Below are positions 1-5,703 of a stretch of 7,759 nt of DNA, in pieces. This DNA is from Pseudomonadota bacterium. GTDB lineage: Bacteria; Pseudomonadota; Alphaproteobacteria; Rhizobiales; Devosiaceae. Below the pieces are notes generated by a model. That model searched no databases, had not been told where the DNA came from, and saw only the letters and a list, made by a program, of their open reading frames with translations. The translations under genes were made by a program, and so were the position numbers. Positions within the stretch are counted from its first letter, which is position 1. Each line of letters opens with the position of its first letter. The stretch is from positions 1 through 7,759 of the forward strand of contig JAEZFJ010000038.1 in assembly GCA_023437755.1 (NCBI GenBank), in the 5' to 3' direction.

Positions 1-1100
1 TGGGCGGTGGTACCGCCCTCCTCGAGCACGAGGCCCCTGAGCTTGCTGCGATCATATTCGAGCAGTTCGGCGGGACCCATGTTGCGGGCAACGAGAATGG
101 CGTTATCCGGCAGTTCCTTCTGCTTGAGCGCATGACCGTCGCCAGTCAGCACCCTCAGGAGCCGGTTGGCGAGATCGTCGAGGTCGTGCAAGCGGTCGCG
201 GATATAGGGGTCGGTCTGGCGCAGCATGCGGGCGCGGGTGTCGTTCTGCACCCGCTCCACCGCTGCCTCGGCGGAAAGGCCGTTGTCGATCGCCTCGGTC
301 AGCCGGTGCACCCAGCCGCGGTCATTGGCGAACATGCGGTAGGTTTCGAGGATTTCGCGGTGGTCGGTCGCCCCGGCCATGTCGCCGTGGTCGAGCATGG
401 CGTCGATCGACACCCTCATGCGCTCGAGCGCAGTCTCGAGCCTTGCCTTCTCGACGTCGGTGTCCTCGGCGATGAAATTGGTGACGACGACGCGCGGATC
501 GTGCAGCACCACCGTGCCGAGCGCGATGCCCTCGGTGAAGCTGACGCCGGAGAACATGCGTGGGCGCCGCAGGTCGATGTCCGATCCCGGCTTGATCAGG
601 TTGTCGAAATCGGAGGTGGCGACCATCTCGGCGAGAATGGTCGCCGTGGTCAGCATGGCCTCGGTTTCTTCCTCACCGAAATGCCGGCTCGAGGCATTCT
701 GGACGGTGAGGACGCCCAGCGTCTGTCCGGCGCGCAGCACGGGCACGCCCAGGAAGGCGTTGAATTTCTCCTCGCCCGTTTCCGGACGATAGGCGAAGGC
801 GGGATGGCTCGGAGCGTCGTCGAGACTCAGCGGCTCGGCTTCTGCGGCGATCAGGCCGACCAGCCCCTCCCCGAGCCGCAGCGTCGTCATGTGCACCGAT
901 TCGGCAGCCAGGCCCCTGGTCGCGAACAGCTCCAGCGCGCCGTCGTCCCGCAGGACGTAGAACGAGCACACGTCGGCATGCATGTTTTCGGCGATCAGGG
1001 TGACGATCTTGTCGAGCCGCGCCTGCGAAGCCAGCGGCTCCGCCATGGTCTCGCGCAACTGCTTCAGCAGCACCCTCGGGCCGCCGATGGAGGTCACCAT
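1..1100 (-). CDS. ptsP: Phosphoenolpyruvate-protein phosphotransferase PtsP (EI-Ntr), 5' part, cut by window edge
   Basis: This is enzyme I of the nitrogen phosphotransferase system. The family takes phosphate from phosphoenolpyruvate onto a histidine and passes it to NPr and then EIIA-Ntr, a cytoplasmic regulatory relay. The minus frame from the ATG at 1100-1098 is open for 366 codons to the window edge. A GAF domain spans about residues 25-160 (KIVTLIAENMHADVCSFYVL near 31-50, GVLTVQNASSRHFGEEE near 129-145). The PEP-utiliser N-terminal domain follows from about 184 (FSGVSFTEGIALG), and the swivelling domain begins near 331 (PDNAILVARNMGPAELL). The last visible residues are EEGGTTA, directly before the position of the active-site His, so catalytic residues lie outside. 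A TGA immediately precedes the ATG in frame, so this is the most upstream ATG possible; a GTG follows as codon 2. The gene starts 66 bases after lysC on the same strand, an order common in alphaproteobacteria. No frame damage is seen. Confidence 0.93.
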   Translation of the reverse strand, partial: MVTSIGGPRVLLKQLRETMAEPLASQARLDKIVTLIAENMHADVCSFYVLRDDGALELFATRGLAAESVHMTTLRLGEGLVGLIAAEAEPLSLDDAPSHPAFAYRPETGEEKFNAFLGVPVLRAGQTLGVLTVQNASSRHFGEEETEAMLTTATILAEMVATSDFDNLIKPGSDIDLRRPRMFSGVSFTEGIALGTVVLHDPRVVVTNFIAEDTDVEKARLETALERMRVSIDAMLDHGDMAGATDHREILETYRMFANDRGWVHRLTEAIDNGLSAEAAVERVQNDTRARMLRQTDPYIRDRLHDLDDLANRLLRVLTGDGHALKQKELPDNAILVARNMGPAELLEYDRSKLRGLVLEEGGTTA

Positions 1101-1166
1101 TCACCCACGCAGACGGCCCGCCCGCCGTCCCCCTTCGAGGACGAGGGGATCCGCCAACGTGGCGGA
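1101..1166 (-). promoter_or_regulatory. lysC-ptsP spacer with two inverted repeats
   Basis: This 66-base spacer lies between the lysC stop and the ptsP start. Bases 1150-1156 (TCCGCCA) and 1160-1166 (TGGCGGA) form a perfect 7-bp stem with a 3-base loop. It begins directly next to the lysC stop codon. A second perfect 6-bp inverted repeat, GACGGC at 1112-1117 and GCCGTC at 1124-1129, lies closer to the ptsP ATG. Neither is followed by a T-run on the minus strand, so a strong intrinsic terminator is unlikely. They may instead be 3'-end stabilising or partially terminating structures within a lysC-ptsP transcript. The role is inferred; the repeats are seen. Confidence 0.4.
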
Positions 1167-2432
1167 CTATTCGTCCTTCTTGTCGAGTCCGTAATACGTG
1201 TGCAGGGCCCTCACGGCAAGCTCGGCATACTGCTCATCGATCAGCACCGAGGTCTTGATTTCCGAAGTGGTGATCAGCTGGATGTTGATGCCCTTGTCGG
1301 CCAGTGCCTTGAACATGGAGGACGCAACACCTGCATGCGAGCGCATGCCGACGCCCACGACCGATACCTTCGCGCCGCCCTTGGCACCGGTGATGCGGCC
1401 ATACTCGATCTTGTCGCCGGCCCCCTTCAGCGCCCGCATCGCCTTGTCGTACTCGCTGTCGGGCACGGTGAAGGTGATGTCGGTGGTGGCGCCGTCATCG
1501 GCGATGTTCTGGACGATCATGTCCACCACGATGCCCTGGTCGGCCAGCGTGCCGAAAATGGCCGCGGCGACACCGGGATTGTCCTTGACCTCGCGCAGGG
1601 TGATCTTGGCCTCGGCCTTGGCGAGGGTCACGCCCGAAACGATCTGCTTTTCCATGATCTCATCCTCATCGCATACCAGCGTGCCGGGAACGCCGGGCGT
1701 GCCATCGGGCGCCACCTGCGGCGCATCGGGGTCCTCGAAGCTCGAGCGGACCAGCAGGCGCACCTTTTGCGCCATCGCCAGTTCCACCGCGCGGATCATC
1801 AGCACCTTGGCGCCGAGCGAAGCCATTTCCAGCATCTCCTCGAAGGAGATCCTGGTCATGCGCTGGGCCTTGGGCACGATCCGCGGGTCGGTGGTGTAAA
1901 CACCGTCCACATCGGTATAGATGTCGCAGCGATCCGCCTTCACCGCCGCAGCCACCGCCACCGCCGAGGTGTCGGAGCCGCCGCGGCCCAGCGTGGTGAC
2001 GCGGTTGTGGGGCGAAATGCCCTGGAAACCGGTGATCACCGGCACCCAGCCTGCCTTCATGCGGGCATCGAGCTCGGTGGGGTCGATATCGGTGATGCGG
2101 GCTGCGCCGTGGGAATCGTCGGTCAGGATCGGCACCTGCCAGCCGGCAAAGGAGCGCGACTGCACGCCCATTTCGCTGAGCACGATCGCCATCAACCCGG
2201 CAGTGACCTGTTCGCCCGAGGCGACGACGGCGTCGTATTCGCGCGCATCGTGCAGGGCGCTTGCGTCGTTGACCCAGCCGACCAGCTCATTGGTCTTGCC
2301 CGCCATGGCGGAAACCACCACCGCGACTTCATGGCCAGCGTCGATCTCGCGTTTCACATGGCGGGCGGCCTGACGGATACGCTCCACCGTGGCAACGGAC
2401 GTGCCCCCGAACTTGACGACAATGCGGGCCAA
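1167..2432 (-). CDS. lysC: Aspartate kinase LysC, complete, TTG start
   Basis: The enzyme phosphorylates L-aspartate to aspartyl-4-phosphate, the first step to lysine (and diaminopimelate), threonine and methionine. The 421-residue product has the kinase signature KFGGTS at 7-12, SGEQ at 72-75, TTLGRGGSDTSA at 146-157 and DVDGVYTTDPR at 174-184. Two C-terminal ACT domains follow, about 270-335 and 352-415 (SVVGVGMRSHAGVA, INIQLITTSEIKTSVLI), where family members bind feedback amino acids. It is a free-standing kinase, not fused to homoserine dehydrogenase. I chose the TTG at 2432-2430 because the family begins M-A-R-I-V-V-K-F-G-G and a GGGGAAG ribosome-binding site lies at 2442-2436. The frame stays open upstream to a GTG at 2492, which would add 20 atypical residues, and no in-frame ATG precedes the kinase motif. 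ptsP follows 66 bases downstream and is probably co-transcribed. Confidence 0.96.
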   Translation of the reverse strand: MARIVVKFGGTSVATVERIRQAARHVKREIDAGHEVAVVVSAMAGKTNELVGWVNDASALHDAREYDAVVASGEQVTAGLMAIVLSEMGVQSRSFAGWQVPILTDDSHGAARITDIDPTELDARMKAGWVPVITGFQGISPHNRVTTLGRGGSDTSAVAVAAAVKADRCDIYTDVDGVYTTDPRIVPKAQRMTRISFEEMLEMASLGAKVLMIRAVELAMAQKVRLLVRSSFEDPDAPQVAPDGTPGVPGTLVCDEDEIMEKQIVSGVTLAKAEAKITLREVKDNPGVAAAIFGTLADQGIVVDMIVQNIADDGATTDITFTVPDSEYDKAMRALKGAGDKIEYGRITGAKGGAKVSVVGVGMRSHAGVASSMFKALADKGINIQLITTSEIKTSVLIDEQYAELAVRALHTYYGLDKKDE

Positions 2433-2553
2433 TTGCTTCCCCAAACAACCGCCGAACCCGGCGGTACGCTTCAGTTGCGCGGGGAATGCCACAAAGCCGG
2501 GTCGGGATCAACGGGCATGGAGACGCAGGACGCCAACAATCCTGCGTTCCCGC
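2433..2553 (-). promoter_or_regulatory. lysC leader region with two hairpins
   Basis: This 121-base gap separates the stop of the secreted-protein gene from the lysC TTG. It holds two inverted repeats. One has arms ACGCAGGA (2523-2530) and TCCTGCGT (2540-2547), a perfect 8-bp stem with a 9-base loop. The other has arms ACCGCCG (2448-2454) and CGGCGGT (2459-2465), a perfect 7-bp stem with a 4-base loop, ending only about 5 bases before the lysC ribosome-binding site. No consensus promoter stands out by eye. A 15-codon open frame (ATG at 2518, stop at 2471) contains no lysine codon, so a lysine-attenuator leader peptide is not supported. The distal hairpin could end the upstream gene's transcript and the proximal one could affect lysC translation; both roles are inferred. 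Confidence 0.35.
2523..2547 (-). terminator. Candidate hairpin after the secreted-protein gene
   Basis: A perfect 8-bp stem (ACGCAGGA / TCCTGCGT, 9-base loop) begins 6 bases beyond the stop codon at 2554-2556 on the minus strand. The placement fits a terminator for the membrane/secreted gene pair. There is no T-run after the stem, so it is not a canonical intrinsic terminator and could be only an mRNA 3'-end structure. Confidence 0.35.
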
Positions 2554-3405
2554 TCAGTCTACGACAAAGGTAAAGTCGACCCGCCGATCGTAGACGGAGT
2601 TGAACGCGTCCGCCCAGGTCCGCAACTGCATGCTGGGGAAGGTAAGCATGTTGCCGCTGAAGCGCAGCGCCGAGGAAGGCATATCCACTGACTCCTCGAA
2701 CTTGATCAGGAACAGCTTCATCGAGCAGCCTTGCGCGCACCGGGCGAGGTCGCCGGTATCGAGAACCCGCTGACGAGAAGACCAGGTCAGCACCGGTGTC
2801 TCGCTGTCACTCCGCAGGTAGGACGAGTGCCACGTCAGTCCGAGGTCGACCAGAGCACGCGATGAGGCCGCCGGATCGAGCAAGCGCTCCAGCACTATGC
2901 GCACCGCTGAGGTTCCTGGTACCGTCTTGAAGTAGTATCCCGTCGCATCGACACCGAGCGTGCGTCGCCATCGGCTGCTGGGGTTGCGCATCACGTCAAG
3001 CGACGGCTGCCACTCCGGAACATTGCCCAGAACCATGGCCGCATGCAGCACCGTGTCCGAGCACACCGCTGAACCCTCGCAGCTGTCGAGCACGGTGTTG
3101 AATGCAATCGAGAGCGGCCGCGTCGCATTCCCCGGAGGATGCGCATAAGTGACGGCATCGCAGTGCGAGATCACTATGTAGCGCTCGCAGATGTTGTCGG
3201 CCGCACCACAACGACCTTCGGTGATGGCAATGGCGCCCCGCTCCTTGGCCATGAATTCTGCGTAGGTGATGCCAGCCGCTTCGGCGGCATACCGATCACC
3301 GAAGTTGCAGTCCGCTGCAGCTGCAAGACTTGCCGGAAGCAGCAGGAAACCAGAAGCAGGAGCAGCCTCATGGTGCCGCCGTGTGTGGCTTTGCCGGAAC
3401 AACAA
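2554..3405 (-). CDS. Secreted cysteine-rich protein of unknown function; N-terminus probably frameshifted
   Basis: I do not recognise this family. The main frame reads 283 residues from a TTG at 3405 (a second TTG is at 3402). A hydrophobic stretch GFLLLPASLAAAADCNF ends in a plausible signal-peptidase site (AAA-AD). The mature part of about 250 residues has eight cysteines, several in pairs along the chain (GRC...NIC...SHC, DSC...VC, ARCAQGC), which suggests disulfides and an exported location. No catalytic motif is evident. The start is a problem. The natural start, an ATG at 3371-3369 that overlaps the upstream stop as ATGA, lies one base out of frame. It reads MRLLLLLVSCCF and then an unrelated sequence. 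One added base near 3350 would join MRLLLLL to GFLLLPASLAAAAD, a textbook signal peptide. So this is either a frameshifted gene, a sequencing error, or a gene using the weak TTG start. No clear ribosome-binding site precedes the TTG. Confidence 0.65.
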   Translation of the reverse strand: MLFRQSHTRRHHEAAPASGFLLLPASLAAAADCNFGDRYAAEAAGITYAEFMAKERGAIAITEGRCGAADNICERYIVISHCDAVTYAHPPGNATRPLSIAFNTVLDSCEGSAVCSDTVLHAAMVLGNVPEWQPSLDVMRNPSSRWRRTLGVDATGYYFKTVPGTSAVRIVLERLLDPAASSRALVDLGLTWHSSYLRSDSETPVLTWSSRQRVLDTGDLARCAQGCSMKLFLIKFEESVDMPSSALRFSGNMLTFPSMQLRTWADAFNSVYDRRVDFTFVVD

Positions 3406-3778
3406 GCGGGATCAGCAGTGCCCAGCCCACCATCACAAGCGTTATGATGACATTGGAAACCGCGCCGTCGGATCGGATGATCAGTTGCTCGGCACAGATC
3501 GCTCCGGCCCAGACGGGAAACGATAATGCAGAAAAGGCAAGCTGCACCCAGTTCGTGACGTTGAACAGCTTCCACAGGTAGAGCGGCACCAGCACCGTCA
3601 GGAAGGCGACGAACACCAGAAGAAGGTTGAAGTGCCTTACCACATCCTGTGGATCGATCAGCAGCGGCTGCACAGCCAGAAAGCCCGCGGTGATTTCCGG
3701 CGGGACCAGCTTGCCGATCCTGTCGAGATAGTCCTGTGCCGACCCCAGCGGCTTGTCGATCTGCCGGTCCTCTGCCAC
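3368..3778 (-). CDS. Small three-helix membrane protein, unknown function
   Basis: The product is 136 residues and not assigned to a family with confidence. An acidic/polar N-terminus is followed by a short motif IGKLVPPEITAGFLAVQPLL (21-40). Three hydrophobic segments come next: about 50-69 (FNLLLVFVAFLTVLVPLYLW), 77-97 and 107-128 (VSNVIITLVMVGWALLIPLV). An inner-membrane location is therefore likely. The GTG start at 3778-3776 is supported by GGAGGAG at 3789-3783 on the minus strand. The stop TGA (3370-3368) overlaps an ATG in the register ATGA, so the following secreted-protein gene was probably translationally coupled. I recall small membrane proteins with a similar K-L-I/V-P-x-E-I motif before the first helix, but cannot name a role. 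Base composition in 3421-3540 (67 G+C of 120, counted by eye) is lower than in ubiG 4561-4680 (80 of 120), which may hint at a different history. Confidence 0.8.
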   Translation of the reverse strand: MAEDRQIDKPLGSAQDYLDRIGKLVPPEITAGFLAVQPLLIDPQDVVRHFNLLLVFVAFLTVLVPLYLWKLFNVTNWVQLAFSALSFPVWAGAICAEQLIIRSDGAVSNVIITLVMVGWALLIPLVVPAKPHTAAP

Positions 3779-3908
3779 GCCGCTCCTCCACTCGATGCCC
3801 TAGAAAAGCGCAGGGAGCGAACGGCTTCCAGTAAGGGCAAATACCAATGTCCCATCCTTGATACACCTGGGTGCAACCGTCATGCTGGGCGAGAGAGGCC
3901 GGTGACGC
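3779..3908. promoter_or_regulatory. Divergent intergenic region between membrane-protein gene and P-loop gene
   Basis: These 130 bases separate divergent starts at 3778 (minus) and 3909 (plus), so they should hold promoters for both directions. I see no convincing -35/-10 pair by eye. The only clear element is the ribosome-binding site of the minus-strand gene (3783-3789). The region is visibly more A/T-rich (for example around 3835-3870) than flanking coding DNA, as promoter regions often are. Confidence 0.4.
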
Positions 3909-4382
3909 ATGACGACCTTGCACTTGATGGTTGGGCTTCCCGGCAGCGGCAAGACTACCCTGGCGCGCCGACTGGAGTTGGAGCATGCGGCGCTGCGGCT
4001 GTCGGTGGACGATTGGCATGTCCGGCTGTTCGGCATGGATTATGGCGATGACCTGGACCCCGCGGCGCTCGCCCTCCATGACGCGCGGCACGGCGCCATT
4101 GAGGCTCTGCTGTGGGAGACCGCGGAGCGGGCACTTGCCCTCCGCACCAGTGTCATTCTCGACTTCGGCTTCTGGTCTCGTGCCGAGCGGGACCATTTCC
4201 GGGCGCAGGCGCGGCGGCTCGGCGTGGGCTTCAGGATGCACTACGCAGAAGCGACGGAAGCGCAGCTGCTCGATCGCATCCGGGCCAGGAACGCGGCATT
4301 GCCGCCCGGCACTTTCCACATCCCCGAGGCGAAGCTCAGGGAATGGTTCGTCCTGTTCGAGCCGCCGGGTACCGAGGAGTAG
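3909..4382 (+). CDS. Small P-loop ATPase/kinase (AAA_33, predicted-kinase type)
   Basis: The product is 157 residues, a compact P-loop NTPase of the type annotated as AAA family ATPase or predicted kinase, related in fold to zeta-toxin, chloramphenicol phosphotransferase and polynucleotide-kinase-like enzymes. The Walker A motif is GLPGSGKT at 9-16. Acidic residues D34-D35 sit in LSVDDWHVRLFG, and a Walker B-like strand VILDFGFW lies at 82-89. A basic helix RAERDHFRAQARR (91-103) and RIRARN (123-128) resemble a lid or phosphate-sensing region. The C-terminal FHIPEAKLREWFVLFEPP is a typical ending for this group. The substrate cannot be read from sequence. The start has only a weak upstream GAGG. 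It ends 76 bases before ubiG on the same strand and might share its transcript. There is no partner resembling an antitoxin, so I do not call it a toxin. Confidence 0.85.
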   Translation: MTTLHLMVGLPGSGKTTLARRLELEHAALRLSVDDWHVRLFGMDYGDDLDPAALALHDARHGAIEALLWETAERALALRTSVILDFGFWSRAERDHFRAQARRLGVGFRMHYAEATEAQLLDRIRARNAALPPGTFHIPEAKLREWFVLFEPPGTEE

Positions 4383-4393
4383 ACCGCGCGGTC
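4382..4393. repeat. 12-bp perfect palindrome at the stop of the P-loop gene
   Basis: GACCGCGCGGTC is identical to its reverse complement and starts at the last base of the TAG stop. It could fold only as a short stem with a tiny loop. In DNA this GC-rich it may be chance. There is no T-run, so it is not called a terminator. Confidence 0.3.
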
Positions 4394-4458
4394 CGCGCTC
4401 GTGCCGCCTTGCCTCCGCCGCACCTCGGGGGTCATATGCACCCGAACCGGAGCCGCCC

Positions 4459-5196
4459 ATGACCGACACCACCGTCAATGATGCCGAGATCAGCAAGTTT
4501 GCCGCGATGGCCGAGGAGTGGTGGAACCCGGATGGCAAGTTCAAGCCGATCCACAAGTTCAATCCGGTCCGGCTCGGCTATATCCGCGAGCATCTGCTGG
4601 CGCAGTTCGGCCGCGACGGCGGCGTCATGCGCCCGTTCGAAGGCCTGAGGATTGTCGATGTCGGCTGTGGCGGTGGTCTCTTGTGCGAACCTCTGGCCCG
4701 GCTCGGCGCCACGGTGACCGGCGTCGACGCGGCCGAGCGCAACATCGCCATCGCCCGCATCCATGCCGGGCAATCCGGCCTCGACATCGACTACCGTGCC
4801 ACCACCAGCGAGGCACTGGCCGCGGCCGGCGAGCGCTTCGACATGGTGCTCAACATGGAAGTGGTGGAGCATGTCGACAACGTGCCGCTTTACATGAAGA
4901 GCTGCGCCGACCTGGTGAGGCCGGGCGGGCTGATGCTGACCGCCACCATCAACCGCACGCTGCGGGCCCGGGCGCTGGCGGTGTTCGCCGCCGAGCGGGT
5001 ACTGCGCTGGCTGCCGGTCGGCACCCATGACTGGAACAAGTTCCTCACCCCCGCGGAAATCCAGGCGCTGATCACCCGCAACGGATTGCGCGTCACGGCC
5101 GAGACTGGCGTCGTCTACCACCCGCTGGCCGACGAATGGCGTCGTTCGCGCGACATGGGCATCAACTACATGATCATGGCCGAGCGGCCCGCCTGA
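4459..5196 (+). CDS. ubiG: Ubiquinone biosynthesis O-methyltransferase UbiG
   Basis: UbiG performs both O-methylations in ubiquinone synthesis, using S-adenosylmethionine on the polyprenyl catechol and later on demethylubiquinol, at the inner membrane face. The 245-residue length is normal for the family. The N-terminal signature is AEEWWNPDGKFKPIHKFNPVRL (18-39). SAM-binding motif I is VDVGCGGGLL at 66-75, followed by the acidic loop GVDA at 88-91. NMEVVEHVDN at 132-141 and RPGGLMLTATINRT at 154-167 are family-typical, as are LPVGTHDWNKFLTP (185-198) and the C-terminal PLADEWRRSRDMGINYM. The ATG at 4459 is chosen by homology and has GGAG about 7 bases upstream. The frame is open far upstream, but that part overlaps the P-loop gene and is not UbiG-like. 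The stop codon sits inside a strong hairpin. Confidence 0.96.
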   Translation: MTDTTVNDAEISKFAAMAEEWWNPDGKFKPIHKFNPVRLGYIREHLLAQFGRDGGVMRPFEGLRIVDVGCGGGLLCEPLARLGATVTGVDAAERNIAIARIHAGQSGLDIDYRATTSEALAAAGERFDMVLNMEVVEHVDNVPLYMKSCADLVRPGGLMLTATINRTLRARALAVFAAERVLRWLPVGTHDWNKFLTPAEIQALITRNGLRVTAETGVVYHPLADEWRRSRDMGINYMIMAERPA

Positions 5197-5206
5197 GGCG
5201 GGCCGC
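5184..5206 (+). terminator. Perfect 10-bp hairpin with the ubiG stop codon as its loop
   Basis: The arms GCGGCCCGCC (5184-5193) and GGCGGGCCGC (5197-5206) are perfectly complementary, and the 3-base loop is TGA, the ubiG stop at 5194-5196. The stem is entirely G-C. No T-run follows (next bases GGCCGCTATCC), so termination would be non-canonical. A 3'-protective structure or an effect on translation termination is equally possible. Confidence 0.45.
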
Positions 5207-5235
5207 GGCCGCTATCCGGCGCACCGACGAAGCTC

Positions 5236-5241
5236 TATAAG
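5236..5241 (+). promoter_or_regulatory. Possible -10 element of the small secreted-protein gene
   Basis: TATAAG matches the TATAAT consensus at 5 of 6 positions and lies 24 bases before the ATG at 5266. At a 17-base spacing the upstream hexamer is TATCCG, which does not resemble TTGACA, so support is limited to the -10 match and position. Confidence 0.3.
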
Positions 5242-5265
5242 GGGACATCGCACCCCGGAGCCACC

Positions 5266-5703
5266 ATGCGCCTCATCCGCCTTGCCGCCCTCGGTCTGGC
5301 TGTCCTCGCCATGCCCGCCTTTGCCCAGAGCGAGGAGGACGTGCTCGATCGCATCGAAACCCTCCACGGCCAGTCCGTCGAGTTCGGTGAAGCCTTTGCG
5401 ATGCTGCAGGACGCCTTCCTGTTCGGCGATCCCGGGACCTTCGCCGACCTTGCCTTCTACCCGCTCGAAGTCAGCGCCAATGGCGAGGTCTACGACGTGC
5501 TCGAGCCTGAGGATCTGGTCCGCAATTTCGATGCGCTGCTGACCGCGGAAACCCAGGCTGCCCTCGCCTCGCAGGATTTCGACGACCTGATCGTCACCAG
5601 CGAGGGCGTGGGCTTTGCCGACGGCGCAGTATGGATGAGCCTTGTCTGCCTCGACGACGCCTGCAGCACGGCCGAGTGGGGCATCATCGCCATCAACAAC
5701 TGA
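5266..5703 (+). CDS. Small secreted acidic protein, possibly NTF2/SnoaL-like fold
   Basis: The 145-residue product has a clear Sec signal peptide: MRLIRL, then a hydrophobic core AALGLAVLAMP, and the cleavage motif AFA-QS after residue 20. The mature protein is strongly acidic. It contains FGDPGTFADLAFYPLEVSAN (53-72), then EDLVRNFDALLTAETQAAL (82-100) and GVGFADGAVWMSLVC (114-128). That order of a YPL strand, a helix with a Phe-Asp-x-Leu-Leu-Thr pattern and a glycine-rich G-x-V-W strand recalls NTF2-like periplasmic proteins. This assignment is by pattern memory only. C128 and C133 could form a disulfide. The ATG has GGAG about 6 bases upstream, and an alternative start is unlikely because the signal peptide begins here. 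It stands alone on the plus strand after ubiG; its 3' end abuts the end of the convergent cluster. Confidence 0.78.
   Translation: MRLIRLAALGLAVLAMPAFAQSEEDVLDRIETLHGQSVEFGEAFAMLQDAFLFGDPGTFADLAFYPLEVSANGEVYDVLEPEDLVRNFDALLTAETQAALASQDFDDLIVTSEGVGFADGAVWMSLVCLDDACSTAEWGIIAINN

Noticed and set aside
2471..2518. 15-codon open frame in the lysC leader as a possible lysine attenuator peptide
   Set aside because: It has no lysine or threonine codons, no ribosome-binding site, and does not lead into a terminator with a T-run.
2433..2553. A lysine riboswitch upstream of lysC
   Set aside because: The gap is too short for the usual five-helix lysine aptamer, and only two simple hairpins are visible.
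132..2573. An 813-codon open frame on the plus strand
   Set aside because: It lies antisense to ptsP and lysC, both clear by homology, and its product is a His/Gly/Asp/Val-rich sequence typical of the antisense frame of GC-rich genes. It is a codon-bias shadow.
3909..4382. P-loop gene as a zeta-type toxin in a toxin-antitoxin pair
   Set aside because: It resembles single household-type predicted kinases, and no small antitoxin-like gene is adjacent in the same direction.
3931..4458. Long upstream extension of the ubiG frame
   Set aside because: The extension is Arg/Ser/Gly-rich, overlaps the P-loop gene in another frame and has no family match. UbiG homology begins at the ATG at 4459.
3174..4562. 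A 462-codon open frame on the minus strand
   Set aside because: It crosses the P-loop gene antisense, the divergent intergenic region and two minus-strand genes in the wrong frame. Only its tail near 3371 is useful, as the coupled-start frame of the frameshifted secreted protein.
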